Assembly (NCBI GenBank): GCA_028279405.1
Contig: JANQNU010000090.1
Location: 1-64,000 of the forward strand
Reading direction: 5' to 3'
DNA length: 64,000 nt
DNA from: Phycisphaerae bacterium
GTDB lineage: Bacteria > Planctomycetota > Phycisphaerae > UBA1845 > Fen-1342
Shown: positions 41,339 through 50,072 of the stretch, piece after piece
Position numbering within the stretch: the first letter of the stretch is position 1
How the letters are laid out: the number at the start of each line of letters is the position of its first letter
Position numbers and translations under genes: made by a program
Notes under the pieces: generated by a model
Database searches by the model: none
What the model saw: only the letters and a program-made list of their open reading frames with translations
What the model was told of the DNA's origin: nothing

Positions 41339-43665
41339 CACTCAGCTCCAATCTGGCGCAAGACCGCGATCATGGCGTTCGCGACGCCTACGAGCGCTTC
41401 GCCGACGATCAGGCCGGCCGCGTACGGGATGCCGACATCTTCCGCGAAATGCTTGCCGCGGATCCGCTCGACAGTCATGCGAATGAAACAGCCGATCGTG
41501 TACGTCAACACGATATTGAACGGCATATAGAAGCCCAGCCCGATCTGTACGCCGACGCCGCCCAGTCCGCTGAACGCGAGCAACATACCGAGCCCCGCAC
41601 CAGCGGTATAGCGCCAAGTCGGAACGTCACCGCCGACGACGCCGTTGATCATGGTTGCGAGGGCCGCGCCCTGCGGCGCCGGCAACTTGGCGCTGCCCAG
41701 CTCGTACGCCTCGTGCAGAACAAAGATCAGGCCGATGATCAGGATCGGCCCCAGCCAGGTACCGATCAACTGGGCGTACTGCTGCATCCGCGGCCGGGCA
41801 CCGACCAGGTAGCCGGCCTTGAGATCGAGCATCATGTCCCCGGCCTGGGCGATCGCGACGCAGATGGCCGCACCGACGATCACCGAACTGACAATCACGG
41901 CTGCGGGGGCCAGACCGGCGCCGGCGCTGGCAATGAAGATCAGAATCGTGACCGCGATCAGCGTCATACCCGACAGCGGCGACCAGTTCGTGCGGCCCAG
42001 GCACTCCGAGACGATAACGCCCGCGATCCAGATCCACAGCGTTCCCAGGAGCGCCATTCCGAGTGCACGCGGAAACGTCATGTTCTGCACGGATTGGAAA
42101 GCAATGACGATCATGGCGATCGCGCCCAAACCGACCGCGACATATAGCGCCTTGATCGGCATCTCGTCGGAGACGGCCGAGTGGCCGCCTTCCTTCGCCG
42201 CGTCCTGCATGCTCTTGATCGCGCTGCGCACCAACGGGAAAGCGGCGATGATCCCGCCGATCGCGGCCCCGATCAGAATGCCGATTCCCGTCGGCCGGAA
42301 GAGCTGCAGCCGAAGTTGATTCGGAACGCCTGCGATCTGTGCCTCGGCGCGCGTGGCACCGATGACATGCTCCTGCTGCTCAGCGGCCAATTCCGACGCG
42401 TGCACGCGCGCGATCAACTCCTGCGAAGTCTTCGCAGCAAGAATCTCTTCGCGCGCTCCGGGACCGAGCGTTTGCAGCGCGGCGTGCGCTTCCAGCACCG
42501 TCTCGAAGCTCGTGACGCCTGCGATGGCACTCTTCGCCGAGGCAAGTTGGTCGCGCGTCGGCGGTCCGTCCTCGGTTTTCTGGGTCGGCGCGTCGGCCTG
42601 CGCTTCGGTCAATCGACCGGCCGCCTGCTCGAAAAGCCGGAGCGACTCGACGTCCCAGAGGAGTTGGGCGCCGAGCAGTTCCTCGATCGAAGGACCGTCG
42701 TGTTGCTCGCCGAGATTGCGGCGCTGAATCGCTTCACGCAGGGCATCGAGTTGGATGCGATCGCGTACTGTCGCCGCCAGTTCGGAGTCGACCGCCGCAA
42801 GTGTGGTCAGCGCCTTGTGCAGCTTCGTGACATCGCCGGCCTGGAAGATCGTCTTACGCGGCGCCGGCTCGTAGATGTCCTGAACGCTCTGTGTACCCCA
42901 GGAGGCAAGCAGCGGTGCGAGTACGAAGTAGCAGATGAAGCCGCCGTAGCCGAAGACCAGCCCGTGCCGCCCGGAGAGATAGCCCACGCCGACGGTCATC
43001 AGCGAGAGAAAGAACGTAAGGTTGAGAAATGACGGGGCGCCGATCCAGTCGCCGACGTGCGCCTCGGGGTGTTCGCCGACGTACAACATCATCAGGGTGT
43101 AGAAGACGCCGGAAATCAGGATACCGACCAGCAGTTGGGCCGCCTTCTTCATGCCCGCGCCCGGCGACTTGAGAATCGCAGCCGTCGCAATCCCGCCGGG
43201 ATACGCGAGTCGGTTGAAGTCGATCATCTGCTTGCGAAGCGGGATGATGAACGCCAGGCCAAGAATTCCGCCGGTAATGCAGGCCAGCACCATCAACAGT
43301 TGGTTGAACTGTGTCAGCAGTGCGTACTTGTCAGGGTTCTGCGCGGAAAGGATGAACAGGGCCGGAACGGAGAACATCATGCCGGCCGACGCGCCGTTGA
43401 CGGCCGAGGCAATGGTCTGGTTGATGTTGTTCTCGACGATACTCGAACGGCGCATGATGCCGCGCAACACGCCCCAGCCGAGGATCGCGGCCAGCTCCGA
43501 TCCTTCGATCGAGAATCCCAGGATCAGCGCCGCGTATCCGATCGATACTGCGATCAGCGCCCCGATTGCCCAACCGACGAGGACCGCCGGCCAGGTCAGT
43601 TCCGGATAGGCACCACGTCGAATCGGCCGTCCCGCAGAACCGCCGCCGTGGGGAATATCGCTCAT
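41338..43665 (-). CDS. OPT-family oligopeptide transporter with a large soluble insert
   Basis: 775 residues, about 14-16 hydrophobic helices. The family signature appears as RRSSIVENNINQTIASAVNG (residues 72-91), with YPGGIATAAILKS at 155-167 and a C-terminal GLGMLLAFSGLGGVGVQIGL region. OPT proteins import oligopeptides or metal chelates with protons. Unusually, residues about 265-457 are a hydrophilic, Glu/Ala/Arg-rich helical insert between helices, near 190 residues long, without hydrophobic segments. The protein lies between a POT-type transporter gene (upstream, 45-base gap) and a small coupled membrane protein. The three look like one peptide-uptake operon. Confidence 0.9.
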   Translation of the reverse strand: MSDIPHGGGSAGRPIRRGAYPELTWPAVLVGWAIGALIAVSIGYAALILGFSIEGSELAAILGWGVLRGIMRRSSIVENNINQTIASAVNGASAGMMFSVPALFILSAQNPDKYALLTQFNQLLMVLACITGGILGLAFIIPLRKQMIDFNRLAYPGGIATAAILKSPGAGMKKAAQLLVGILISGVFYTLMMLYVGEHPEAHVGDWIGAPSFLNLTFFLSLMTVGVGYLSGRHGLVFGYGGFICYFVLAPLLASWGTQSVQDIYEPAPRKTIFQAGDVTKLHKALTTLAAVDSELAATVRDRIQLDALREAIQRRNLGEQHDGPSIEELLGAQLLWDVESLRLFEQAAGRLTEAQADAPTQKTEDGPPTRDQLASAKSAIAGVTSFETVLEAHAALQTLGPGAREEILAAKTSQELIARVHASELAAEQQEHVIGATRAEAQIAGVPNQLRLQLFRPTGIGILIGAAIGGIIAAFPLVRSAIKSMQDAAKEGGHSAVSDEMPIKALYVAVGLGAIAMIVIAFQSVQNMTFPRALGMALLGTLWIWIAGVIVSECLGRTNWSPLSGMTLIAVTILIFIASAGAGLAPAAVIVSSVIVGAAICVAIAQAGDMMLDLKAGYLVGARPRMQQYAQLIGTWLGPILIIGLIFVLHEAYELGSAKLPAPQGAALATMINGVVGGDVPTWRYTAGAGLGMLLAFSGLGGVGVQIGLGFYMPFNIVLTYTIGCFIRMTVERIRGKHFAEDVGIPYAAGLIVGEALVGVANAMIAVLRQIGAE

Positions 43666-43710
43666 GCTGCGACCTTTCTATCTATCGACTCGCCGGCGAA
43701 CGGCTCTCCG

Positions 43711-45954
43711 CTACTTCACGCCGTGCATCATGCGCGTGATGATTTTCACCAGGACAAAGCACACGAGCGACGCAGCCACCATTGCGAGCGTGACGTAGCC
43801 GAAATAGGTCGTCGGCTCGAGCCGATCCCAGTTCTCGCCGGCCAGGCCCGCTGTGAAGTTGCCGAAGAAGCTCGTCAAGAGCCACATGCCCATCAGCATC
43901 GTCGCAAAACGGCGCGGCGCCAGCTTGCTGACCATCGACAGACCGACCGGTGACAGGCACAGCTCGCCCAGCGTGCACAGGATGTAGAACCAGAACAACC
44001 ACGCCGAGCTGACGCGATACTTCGTGCTCGAAATATAGAGCTTGTTGACGGCGGTGCGGAAGGTCGGGTCGGCCCCCGCAACGAGGATCTGCTTGTAGTC
44101 CTTGTCTGCAATCTCCGCACCGACGGTAAAGGTCCGCGTCTCGGCATCGAAGGCCAGGTCCTCGGACTTGAACCCTTGCAGGTAACGGGGTTCGAAGCCC
44201 TCCGGCAGCGCCTCGAGCTGGTAGGTGAACGAGGTCTTCTCGTCACTTGTGCTGCTGACCGCGCTCTCTTTCAGTTCGACACTCTTCTCGGCCATCTCCT
44301 GGATCGCGAGAATGTATGCCGCTGGCGCTGTCGCGCGCAGCATTCGATCGCGGTGGTTGGCATCCAACACGCCGGTCATGTTCAACAGCGCCTTATCTTG
44401 GTCGAACTGCAGCCGGCCCCCGTGCGCGATCATCGGCTCGTCGCCGGGGCGCTCGCCGGCCCGGAGCTTCTCGAACCCCTCCTCGTCATCCAACTCCGGC
44501 GCATCGTAGAAGTGCACGACACCTTCTTCGATCACCGCCGCCGTCGGCAATCCGGTCAGCGACGTGCTCGACGGACCGTTCTCGTAAGTGGCCGCCCACA
44601 TCATCAGCGCGAAAGCCATCCCCTGCATGAAAACGCCGATCGCGACCTTGGTCGCAATGGAAGGGTTGCGCCCGCGCCGCGCCAGAAACAGCCAGAGCCA
44701 TGCAAAAATCGGCGCGAAGACCACGATCGCGGCCGCGTTGATCGACTGAAACGATGTGGTCAGAATCGGATTGATCTCAATCGGCTTCTTGAACGCGACG
44801 CTCAGCGTCGTCCAGAATCCCTGCTCCTCGATGTCGACCGGCTCCGCGGGATAGACGTCCGGCTCCGGCGGCTTCTCCGTCAGATAACGATTGGTCGTCT
44901 GGTCAGCCCAGACGTTCATCGCGTTCCCAGCCTGCTCGAACGCCCCCCAGAAGAAGATCACGAATACCGCAATCACCAGAATCGAGAGCACGCGGTCCCG
45001 CAAGGCCAGCGCCACCTGGCCGGCGATCCAACCGCCCATCATGTTCGCCAACCCCAATCCGAGCGCCAGCGCAAAGGCACTGTCGGTCTCGACGTTGAGC
45101 GGCTTGAGCCATTGATCGAGCGTGGTCATCAACCCGGTCGACCCGTATGCGGCCATGGCCAACGCAACGCCGAAGAACAGTCCCAATACGCCAAGTATTG
45201 CGCCACTGACCATGAGCAGCTTCGGCGCCATCGTCGAGAGCGCGGGAACGGCCGACGGCTGCGTCGCCGCTTCGGACTCGGTCATCGCATGGTCATCGTC
45301 ATCGCCAGCCTTGCTCTTCTCGGCGCCAGGGCCCTCGTAGACCGCGTCTTCCGGAAGCTCTTTGATGAACGGCAGACCGAACAGATAGGTCACCAATCCG
45401 ATCACCATACCCACGCCGGCCGCGCCGAAACCCCAGTGGTAGCCGAGGCCGGGAGATTCGCGGAACGCACCGCAGACAATCGGCGAGAGGAACGCGCCGA
45501 GGTTGATGCCCATATAGAAGATCGTGTACGCCCCGTCCCGGCGGGGGTCGTTTTGCGGGTACAGTCGCCCCACCTGCACCGACATGTTCGGTTTGAAGAA
45601 ACCGTTGCCGACAATCAGGAAGACCAGCGCGGCGAAAAAGATCGAATGCGCTTCGAACGCCATCAGGAAGTGCCCGATCGCCATCGCGACGGCACCTATG
45701 ATGATCGCCCACCGATTACCCAGGTAACGGTCGGCAAGGAAGCCGCCGAGCAACGGCGTCAGGTAGACCAGCGAGGTATACCACTTGTAGACACGCGACG
45801 CGTCCTCCTGGGTCCACTTGAAGTACTCCACCATGTAGAGAATCAGCAGGGCGCGCATGCCGTAGTAACTGAAGCGCTCCCACATCTCGGTGAAGAAAAG
45901 TACGAACAGCCCGATCGGATGACCCAGGAAGGTCGCCTGCGGCTTGGCGGTCAC
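43711..45954 (-). CDS. POT/PTR2-family proton-coupled peptide transporter with large inserts
   Basis: 747 residues, much longer than typical bacterial POT proteins (about 450-520). Family hallmarks: TEMWERFSYYGMRALLILYM (the ExxERFxYY proton-coupling motif, residues 23-31), FLADRYLGNR, and GNGFFKPNMSVQVGRLY. Two inserts account for the extra length. One charged loop is near residues 215-245 (GDDDDHAMTESEAATQPS). The other, of about 160-180 residues, lies between late helices (from EEGVVHFYDAPELDDEEGF to KLYISSTKYR). The gene is first in the run with the OPT transporter. It would import di/tripeptides with protons. Confidence 0.9.
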   Translation of the reverse strand: MTAKPQATFLGHPIGLFVLFFTEMWERFSYYGMRALLILYMVEYFKWTQEDASRVYKWYTSLVYLTPLLGGFLADRYLGNRWAIIIGAVAMAIGHFLMAFEAHSIFFAALVFLIVGNGFFKPNMSVQVGRLYPQNDPRRDGAYTIFYMGINLGAFLSPIVCGAFRESPGLGYHWGFGAAGVGMVIGLVTYLFGLPFIKELPEDAVYEGPGAEKSKAGDDDDHAMTESEAATQPSAVPALSTMAPKLLMVSGAILGVLGLFFGVALAMAAYGSTGLMTTLDQWLKPLNVETDSAFALALGLGLANMMGGWIAGQVALALRDRVLSILVIAVFVIFFWGAFEQAGNAMNVWADQTTNRYLTEKPPEPDVYPAEPVDIEEQGFWTTLSVAFKKPIEINPILTTSFQSINAAAIVVFAPIFAWLWLFLARRGRNPSIATKVAIGVFMQGMAFALMMWAATYENGPSSTSLTGLPTAAVIEEGVVHFYDAPELDDEEGFEKLRAGERPGDEPMIAHGGRLQFDQDKALLNMTGVLDANHRDRMLRATAPAAYILAIQEMAEKSVELKESAVSSTSDEKTSFTYQLEALPEGFEPRYLQGFKSEDLAFDAETRTFTVGAEIADKDYKQILVAGADPTFRTAVNKLYISSTKYRVSSAWLFWFYILCTLGELCLSPVGLSMVSKLAPRRFATMLMGMWLLTSFFGNFTAGLAGENWDRLEPTTYFGYVTLAMVAASLVCFVLVKIITRMMHGVK

Positions 45955-46132
45955 AAAAACCTCCAGACACCTGTTTGGAACAGAATTGGCCCGTTGACGC
46001 CACGGGCCGACCTCGCAATCCGCCCTGGGCCATGGATATGGTCAGGCACGATAACCGAAAGCACGCGCACGAAAAAGCACATCGTCCGTTCGACCGGCTG
46101 AAATCGCCGACGTTCCCGACTATCCTCACCCC

Positions 46133-48328
46133 ATGACCCGCGACGAGATCTGCGAAAAGTTCCTCGATGCCCTGCCCTTCGAGCCCTATCCCTTTCAGGA
46201 AGAAGCACTGCTCGCCTGGTTCTCCGCCGAACAAGGTCTACTCGTGTGTGCACCGACCGGGATGGGTAAGACGCTCATCGCTGAGGCCGCGATCTTCGAA
46301 GCGCTGCACGCCCGCAAACGACTCTACTATACGACTCCATTAATCGCGCTCACCGACCAGAAGTTTCGCGAGATCCAGGCGCGCGCCGAACAATGGGGCT
46401 TCCCCCGCGAGGAAATCGGCCTGATCACGGGAAACCGCAAGGTGAATCCGGACGCGCTGGTGCGCGTTGTCGTCGCCGAGATTCTGCTGAACCACTTGCT
46501 CTCCAGCGACTCCGAAATCGCCGACCTCGAACAGACCGGCGCAGTCGTCATGGACGAGTTCCACAGCTTCAACGACCTCGAACGCGGGATCGTCTGGGAG
46601 CTGTCGCTCGTGCTGCTGCCGCGACATGTCCGAGTCATGCTGCTCTCGGCAACGGTCGGCAATCCCTACGACTTCGCGACCTGGCTCAAGAAGGAGCACG
46701 TTCGGAGTCTGGACATCGTGCTGACCCAGGAACGCCGCGTGCCGCTCGAGTTCGTCTGGATCGAGGACAAGCTGCTCACGGAGCATCTGCCGCGGATGGT
46801 GGAGGAGGATCGCGTTCCGGCGCTGGTATTCTGCTTCAATCGCGACGAGTGCTGGGATGTGGCGGAAAGGCTCAAGGGCCTGCCGTTGATCTCCGGCAAT
46901 CAGAAGAAGGAGATTGAGCAGTTCCTCGACGGACACAAAGAGAAGCTCGTCGAAGGCGCCGGAAGCAAGCTGCGACAGATGCTGCTGCGCGGCGTCGGCG
47001 TGCACCATGCCGGCGTGCTGCCGATGCACAAGGAGATCATCGAGGAGCTGTTTCTGCGTAAGCTCGTCCCGTTCGTCGTCTGCACGGAAACGCTCGCGGC
47101 GGGAATCAATCTCCCGGCCCGCTCCGTCGTGCTCAGCACGTTGCTGAAAGGGCCGCCACGCGACAAGAAGCTGATCCCGGCGTCCAGCGCTCATCAGATG
47201 TTCGGCCGCGCCGGCCGCCCGCAGTTCGACACACAAGGGTACGTCTATGCCGTCGCGCACGATGACGACGTCAAGATCAACAAATGGCGCCTGAAGTACG
47301 AGCAGCTCGGCGATTCCAAGGATCCCGGCATCCTTCGCGCGAAAAAAGACCTGGAGCGGAAACGGCCGAGCCGTCGCAAGACCGAGCAGTATTGGGCCGA
47401 AGGACAGTTTCGAACGCTGATCGAAGCGGGCCCTGCCAAACTGTTCAGCCGTTCGATGATCCCCTATTCCGTGCTCGTGTTCCTGCTCACCAAGACCCAT
47501 TCGCTGGAACGCGTACGCGATTTCATGAATCGCCGATTCAACTCCGCGGAACGGATCGAGAAATTCCAGAACCAGTTGACGCACATGCTCGAGAATCTGC
47601 AGGCGCTGGGATACCTCACGTTGCACGAAGATCGCGATCACGTCACGCTCGACGAGCGAATCTTCGGACTGCTCGGCTTCCGCAGCATCGACCCGCTCTA
47701 CGGAGACTTTCTGGCGCAGCGTCTGGTCACCGCCGACGAGCGCGAACGGATCCTGGCCCTGGAATCCGTGCTGGACATCGCGCCCTCGATTCTTCGCAAA
47801 GCGCATATCCCGGACGACCTGCCGAAGGGGCCGCTACAGGAGAACGAGCTGGAGCCGCTGATGGTGCAGATGGGCATCGTCCTGGCCCAACCGGAGCCCG
47901 ACGAGGAAGAGGAGTATGAACGGCCGCGTTTCACGTCACTTGAAGAGGTGTACGCCGAGGAGGAGGAGCGCCCGCCGACCTTTCCGGAGATGCTGAAGAT
48001 CGAGTTCGAAGCCAAGCTCGCTGTCCCGGACCCAATCCGCGTGCAACCGAAGTGGATGGCCGGGAACGCGTTCGAGTTCGACGGCGAGTTCTACAAGTAC
48101 GTCAAGTCGCGCGACCTCGTCAAACAGGAAGGGATCGTGCTGCGGCACCTGCTGCGGTTCGTGATCCTGGCCGGCGAAATCGAGGCCTACACGAGCGACC
48201 CGACCTATGCCGAACTCGCGGAACGCGCAGCGACGACCTGTCGGCGCGTCGATGAGAAGCACACCGAACGGTTCCTGTCAGAGGCCGAAGCCGTTAAGAA
48301 GACCGCAGCCGCCGACCTGAAGACCTGA
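46133..48328 (+). CDS. Ski2-like DEAD/DEAH-box RNA/DNA helicase
   Basis: 731 residues. Motif I PTGMGKT (41-47), motif Ia TTPLIALTDQKF, motif II DEFH (141-144) in place of the usual DEVH/DEAH, motif III SAT (172-174), motif IV/V VCTETLAAGINLPAR, motif VI QMFGRAGRP (355-363). The sequence order and the GINLPAR/QMFGRAGR signatures place it with Ski2-like superfamily 2 helicases. Residues about 420-560 should be the winged-helix and ratchet helices; the C-terminal 170 residues are acidic and then helical. Probably unwinds structured RNA or DNA. It is divergent from the POT gene and ends the plus-strand unit before the REP region. Confidence 0.9.
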   Translation: MTRDEICEKFLDALPFEPYPFQEEALLAWFSAEQGLLVCAPTGMGKTLIAEAAIFEALHARKRLYYTTPLIALTDQKFREIQARAEQWGFPREEIGLITGNRKVNPDALVRVVVAEILLNHLLSSDSEIADLEQTGAVVMDEFHSFNDLERGIVWELSLVLLPRHVRVMLLSATVGNPYDFATWLKKEHVRSLDIVLTQERRVPLEFVWIEDKLLTEHLPRMVEEDRVPALVFCFNRDECWDVAERLKGLPLISGNQKKEIEQFLDGHKEKLVEGAGSKLRQMLLRGVGVHHAGVLPMHKEIIEELFLRKLVPFVVCTETLAAGINLPARSVVLSTLLKGPPRDKKLIPASSAHQMFGRAGRPQFDTQGYVYAVAHDDDVKINKWRLKYEQLGDSKDPGILRAKKDLERKRPSRRKTEQYWAEGQFRTLIEAGPAKLFSRSMIPYSVLVFLLTKTHSLERVRDFMNRRFNSAERIEKFQNQLTHMLENLQALGYLTLHEDRDHVTLDERIFGLLGFRSIDPLYGDFLAQRLVTADERERILALESVLDIAPSILRKAHIPDDLPKGPLQENELEPLMVQMGIVLAQPEPDEEEEYERPRFTSLEEVYAEEEERPPTFPEMLKIEFEAKLAVPDPIRVQPKWMAGNAFEFDGEFYKYVKSRDLVKQEGIVLRHLLRFVILAGEIEAYTSDPTYAELAERAATTCRRVDEKHTERFLSEAEAVKKTAAADLKT

Positions 48329-48386
48329 CGCGCCGTGGCAAGAACGCACGCTCTGGGTGGCGTGGCAATGCAGAGGCGCAATGCCC

Positions 48387-48415
48387 ACTTGTCCGCCAGT
48401 GGGGAGCAAGCTCCC
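48387..48415 (+). repeat. REP half-site joined to the GGGAGC palindrome
   Basis: CTTGTCCGCCAGTG (half REP) runs straight into GGGAGCAAGCTCCC (48402-48415). This joins the two repeat families seen elsewhere and suggests they move or amplify together. Confidence 0.65.
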
Positions 48416-48468
48416 TCTATGACGCAGGCGTCTACGCAGCCTGCCCTTGCAAGATGCCCACTCTCTCC

Positions 48469-48498
48469 GGGTGGCACTGGCGGCTTGTCCGCCAGTGT
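48469..48498 (+). repeat. REP palindrome, complete copy, downstream of the transposase gene
   Basis: GGGTGG followed by CACTGGCGG-CTTGT-CCGCCAGTG, matching 8327-8356. It lies 10 bases beyond the stop of the minus-strand transposase gene and faces the inverted copy at 49114-49143. Confidence 0.85.
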
Positions 48499-48508
48499 TT
48501 GGGACACC

Positions 48509-49081
48509 CTAGTACGGAAAACCAGCAACCCTCGGCAGGGCTGAATCCGGAGGATCGTCCGGACGTTCATAGTACCGTGCACTGGACCATCGCCAGTCCG
48601 CTGGCTGCTCCACAAGCCCCCGTCGTACCGGATTGAGATGGATGTAGTGTGTCGCAGCTTCGAGCGCAGTGCCCCCAAAAAGGTTGCGGTCGTATCCACC
48701 GCCCTCCTGCCAGAATCGGAAACAACGCTTGTCGCGACGTTCCCGAATTAGCAACGCGCCGAGCAGCGGGTCACGGCATGCCTCCATTCGCAATCGAATT
48801 CGGTAGGAGACCGGTCGCTTGATCGCGGCCAGGAATCGCGATGGTGAGAAGTTCGGAACACGTGGTATTACAACTAGATGAAGATGTTCAGGCATCATCA
48901 CGAACGCGATTAGATCGCATTCATGGCGATTCAGCGCTGCATCGAGAGCACGCGAGACGAGCATCGGACGATTGTCGTTTAGCAGTATCGGCAATCGGCG
49001 GTAGCAGGAGAACGTGAACTCGTGCGCTTCGCCCGGCTCGTGCGATCGCTGCACCTGCTTCCGTTTCCCCCACAATTGCAT
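48509..49081 (-). CDS. REP-associated tyrosine transposase (Y1/HUH family)
   Basis: 190 residues from the ATG at 49081. The HUH metal-binding motif is PEHLHLV (His66, His68), and the catalytic tyrosine is in ATHYIHLNPVRRGLV (Tyr146). The C-terminal DWRWSSARYY is typical of RAYT proteins. These enzymes cut and rejoin single-stranded REP hairpins and are usually single-copy and domesticated. Complete REP palindromes flank the gene at both ends in inverted orientation. The upstream frame to 49141 is REP sequence, not protein. It probably still recognises the CACTGGCGG...CCGCCAGTG units in this genome (inference). Confidence 0.92.
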   Translation of the reverse strand: MQLWGKRKQVQRSHEPGEAHEFTFSCYRRLPILLNDNRPMLVSRALDAALNRHECDLIAFVMMPEHLHLVVIPRVPNFSPSRFLAAIKRPVSYRIRLRMEACRDPLLGALLIRERRDKRCFRFWQEGGGYDRNLFGGTALEAATHYIHLNPVRRGLVEQPADWRWSSARYYERPDDPPDSALPRVAGFPY

Positions 49082-49113
49082 GGCGTCATCGTACCTGGAT
49101 TCGCAAGGCCCGA

Positions 49114-49143
49114 ACACTGGCGGACAAGCCGCCAGTGCCACCC
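49114..49143 (-). repeat. REP palindrome, complete copy, upstream of the transposase gene
   Basis: Minus-strand copy of the unit at 48469, arms CACTGGCGG and CCGCCAGTG, 33 bases before the transposase start. Confidence 0.85.
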
Positions 49144-49185
49144 CAAAAAAGACAAGCTGCTAGTGGAGGATTGCTCATGAGCACT

Positions 49186-49214
49186 GGGTGGCACTGGTAG
49201 CTTGCTACCAGTGT
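49186..49214 (+). repeat. REP variant with changed inner stem
   Basis: GGGTGG, then CACTGGTAG-CTTG-CTACCAGTG. The inner three pairs differ from the standard unit (TAG/CTA instead of CGG/CCG) yet still pair, a compensatory change that argues the hairpin is selected. Confidence 0.8.
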
Positions 49215-49276
49215 TCAGGGGGTGCATATGCAGCACTTGCTGAATCCACTAGCAACTCGATCAAACGCACGCTGCC

Positions 49277-49309
49277 AACACCGGCGGACAAGCCGCTAAT
49301 GCCACCCCC
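49277..49309 (-). repeat. Degenerate REP copy
   Basis: Minus-strand unit with mismatches (CACCGGCGGACAAGCCGCTA, then ATGCCACCC). The palindrome is only partly preserved. Confidence 0.6.
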
Positions 49310-49345
49310 AATAGACATGCCCGCCGGCGTCTTGCCATTCCGAGA

Positions 49346-50005
49346 CTAGCCTCCTTCTGCGAGGCGGACGAGGTCCAGTTCGCGACCGAGCACCATCAAC
49401 GTCTCCCCGGCACGCACGCGCTCCTCCGCGGCTGGAAGATACTGATAATTCCCGGCGCCGGGTCCTCGTACCGCCAGCACCATCAGATTCGACTTTCGGC
49501 GAAGGTCCAGCTCGATCAGGGTCTTTCCGACCAGCGAAGCAGGTGCTTCCAGCTCCAGGATCCGAAAATCCTCGGAAAGCGGAAACATGTCGATTACGCC
49601 GGGATTCGCGATCTGACGCGCAGTGCGTTCGGCCGACTCGCGCTCGGGGAAAATGACCCGGTTGGCTCCGACGGATTCCAGAATGCGCGCGTGATCGTCG
49701 TTGCGCGCTGTGGAGCGGATGTGCGCGACGCCGAGCTGTTTAAGATGCAATGTGCACAGGATGCTCGGCTCGATGCTCCCTTCGCCGAGACAGACCACTG
49801 CTTCGTCCAGCGAGTTCGAAATCGTGCTCGCGAGCAACTCGTAGTCGCGCGCGTCCCCGATCAAGGCGCGCTGCACGTCATCGCGCACCCGCTCGACCCG
49901 GCGCTCGTTCTGATCGATGACGAGCACCTCGCAGCCTTGCAGCACGAGCGTGCGCGCGATGTGCGTCCCGAACTGACCCAATCCGACTACGCAGACCTGC
50001 TTCAT
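49346..50005 (-). CDS. ktrA: KtrA-type potassium channel regulatory subunit (RCK domain)
   Basis: 219 residues from the ATG at 50005 (GGAGG at good spacing). RCK_N domain at about 1-125 with the dinucleotide fold VCVVGLGQFGTHIARTL and VIDQNERRVE. RCK_C at about 135-215 (PASLVGKTLIELDLRRKSNL). A single RCK_N/RCK_C pair is the KtrA arrangement; TrkA has two. It forms an octameric ring under the membrane that gates the potassium-translocating subunit on nucleotide binding. It is 67 bases downstream of the TrkH/KtrB gene on the same strand. Confidence 0.9.
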   Translation of the reverse strand: MKQVCVVGLGQFGTHIARTLVLQGCEVLVIDQNERRVERVRDDVQRALIGDARDYELLASTISNSLDEAVVCLGEGSIEPSILCTLHLKQLGVAHIRSTARNDDHARILESVGANRVIFPERESAERTARQIANPGVIDMFPLSEDFRILELEAPASLVGKTLIELDLRRKSNLMVLAVRGPGAGNYQYLPAAEERVRAGETLMVLGRELDLVRLAEGG

Positions 50006-50072
50006 CAAGCAACCTCCAGCGTTCGGGAGCGACAGCCGACGCAAATGCTCTGCATGCGACGCGCTCCGCGTC

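Larger units (their letters stand above)
48469..49143 (-). mobile_element. RAYT gene bounded by inverted REP palindromes
   Basis: A REP-associated tyrosine transposase gene lies between a complete REP copy in one orientation (48469-48498) and one in the opposite orientation (49114-49143). This is the arrangement seen for resident RAYT/REP systems rather than for mobile IS200/IS605 elements; no target duplication is evident. Confidence 0.75.

Noticed and set aside
41449-43032. Plus-strand frames opposite the OPT transporter
   Set aside because: They are Arg/Gln/His-rich shadows of a well-supported transporter gene.
44176-46101. Plus-strand frame of 641 codons opposite the POT transporter
   Set aside because: Long only because of high GC; it is Arg/His/Gln-rich and lacks any motif, while the minus-strand frame is a clear POT protein.
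46340-47806. Minus-strand frame of 488 codons opposite the helicase
   Set aside because: The plus-strand protein has all helicase motifs; the antisense frame has none.
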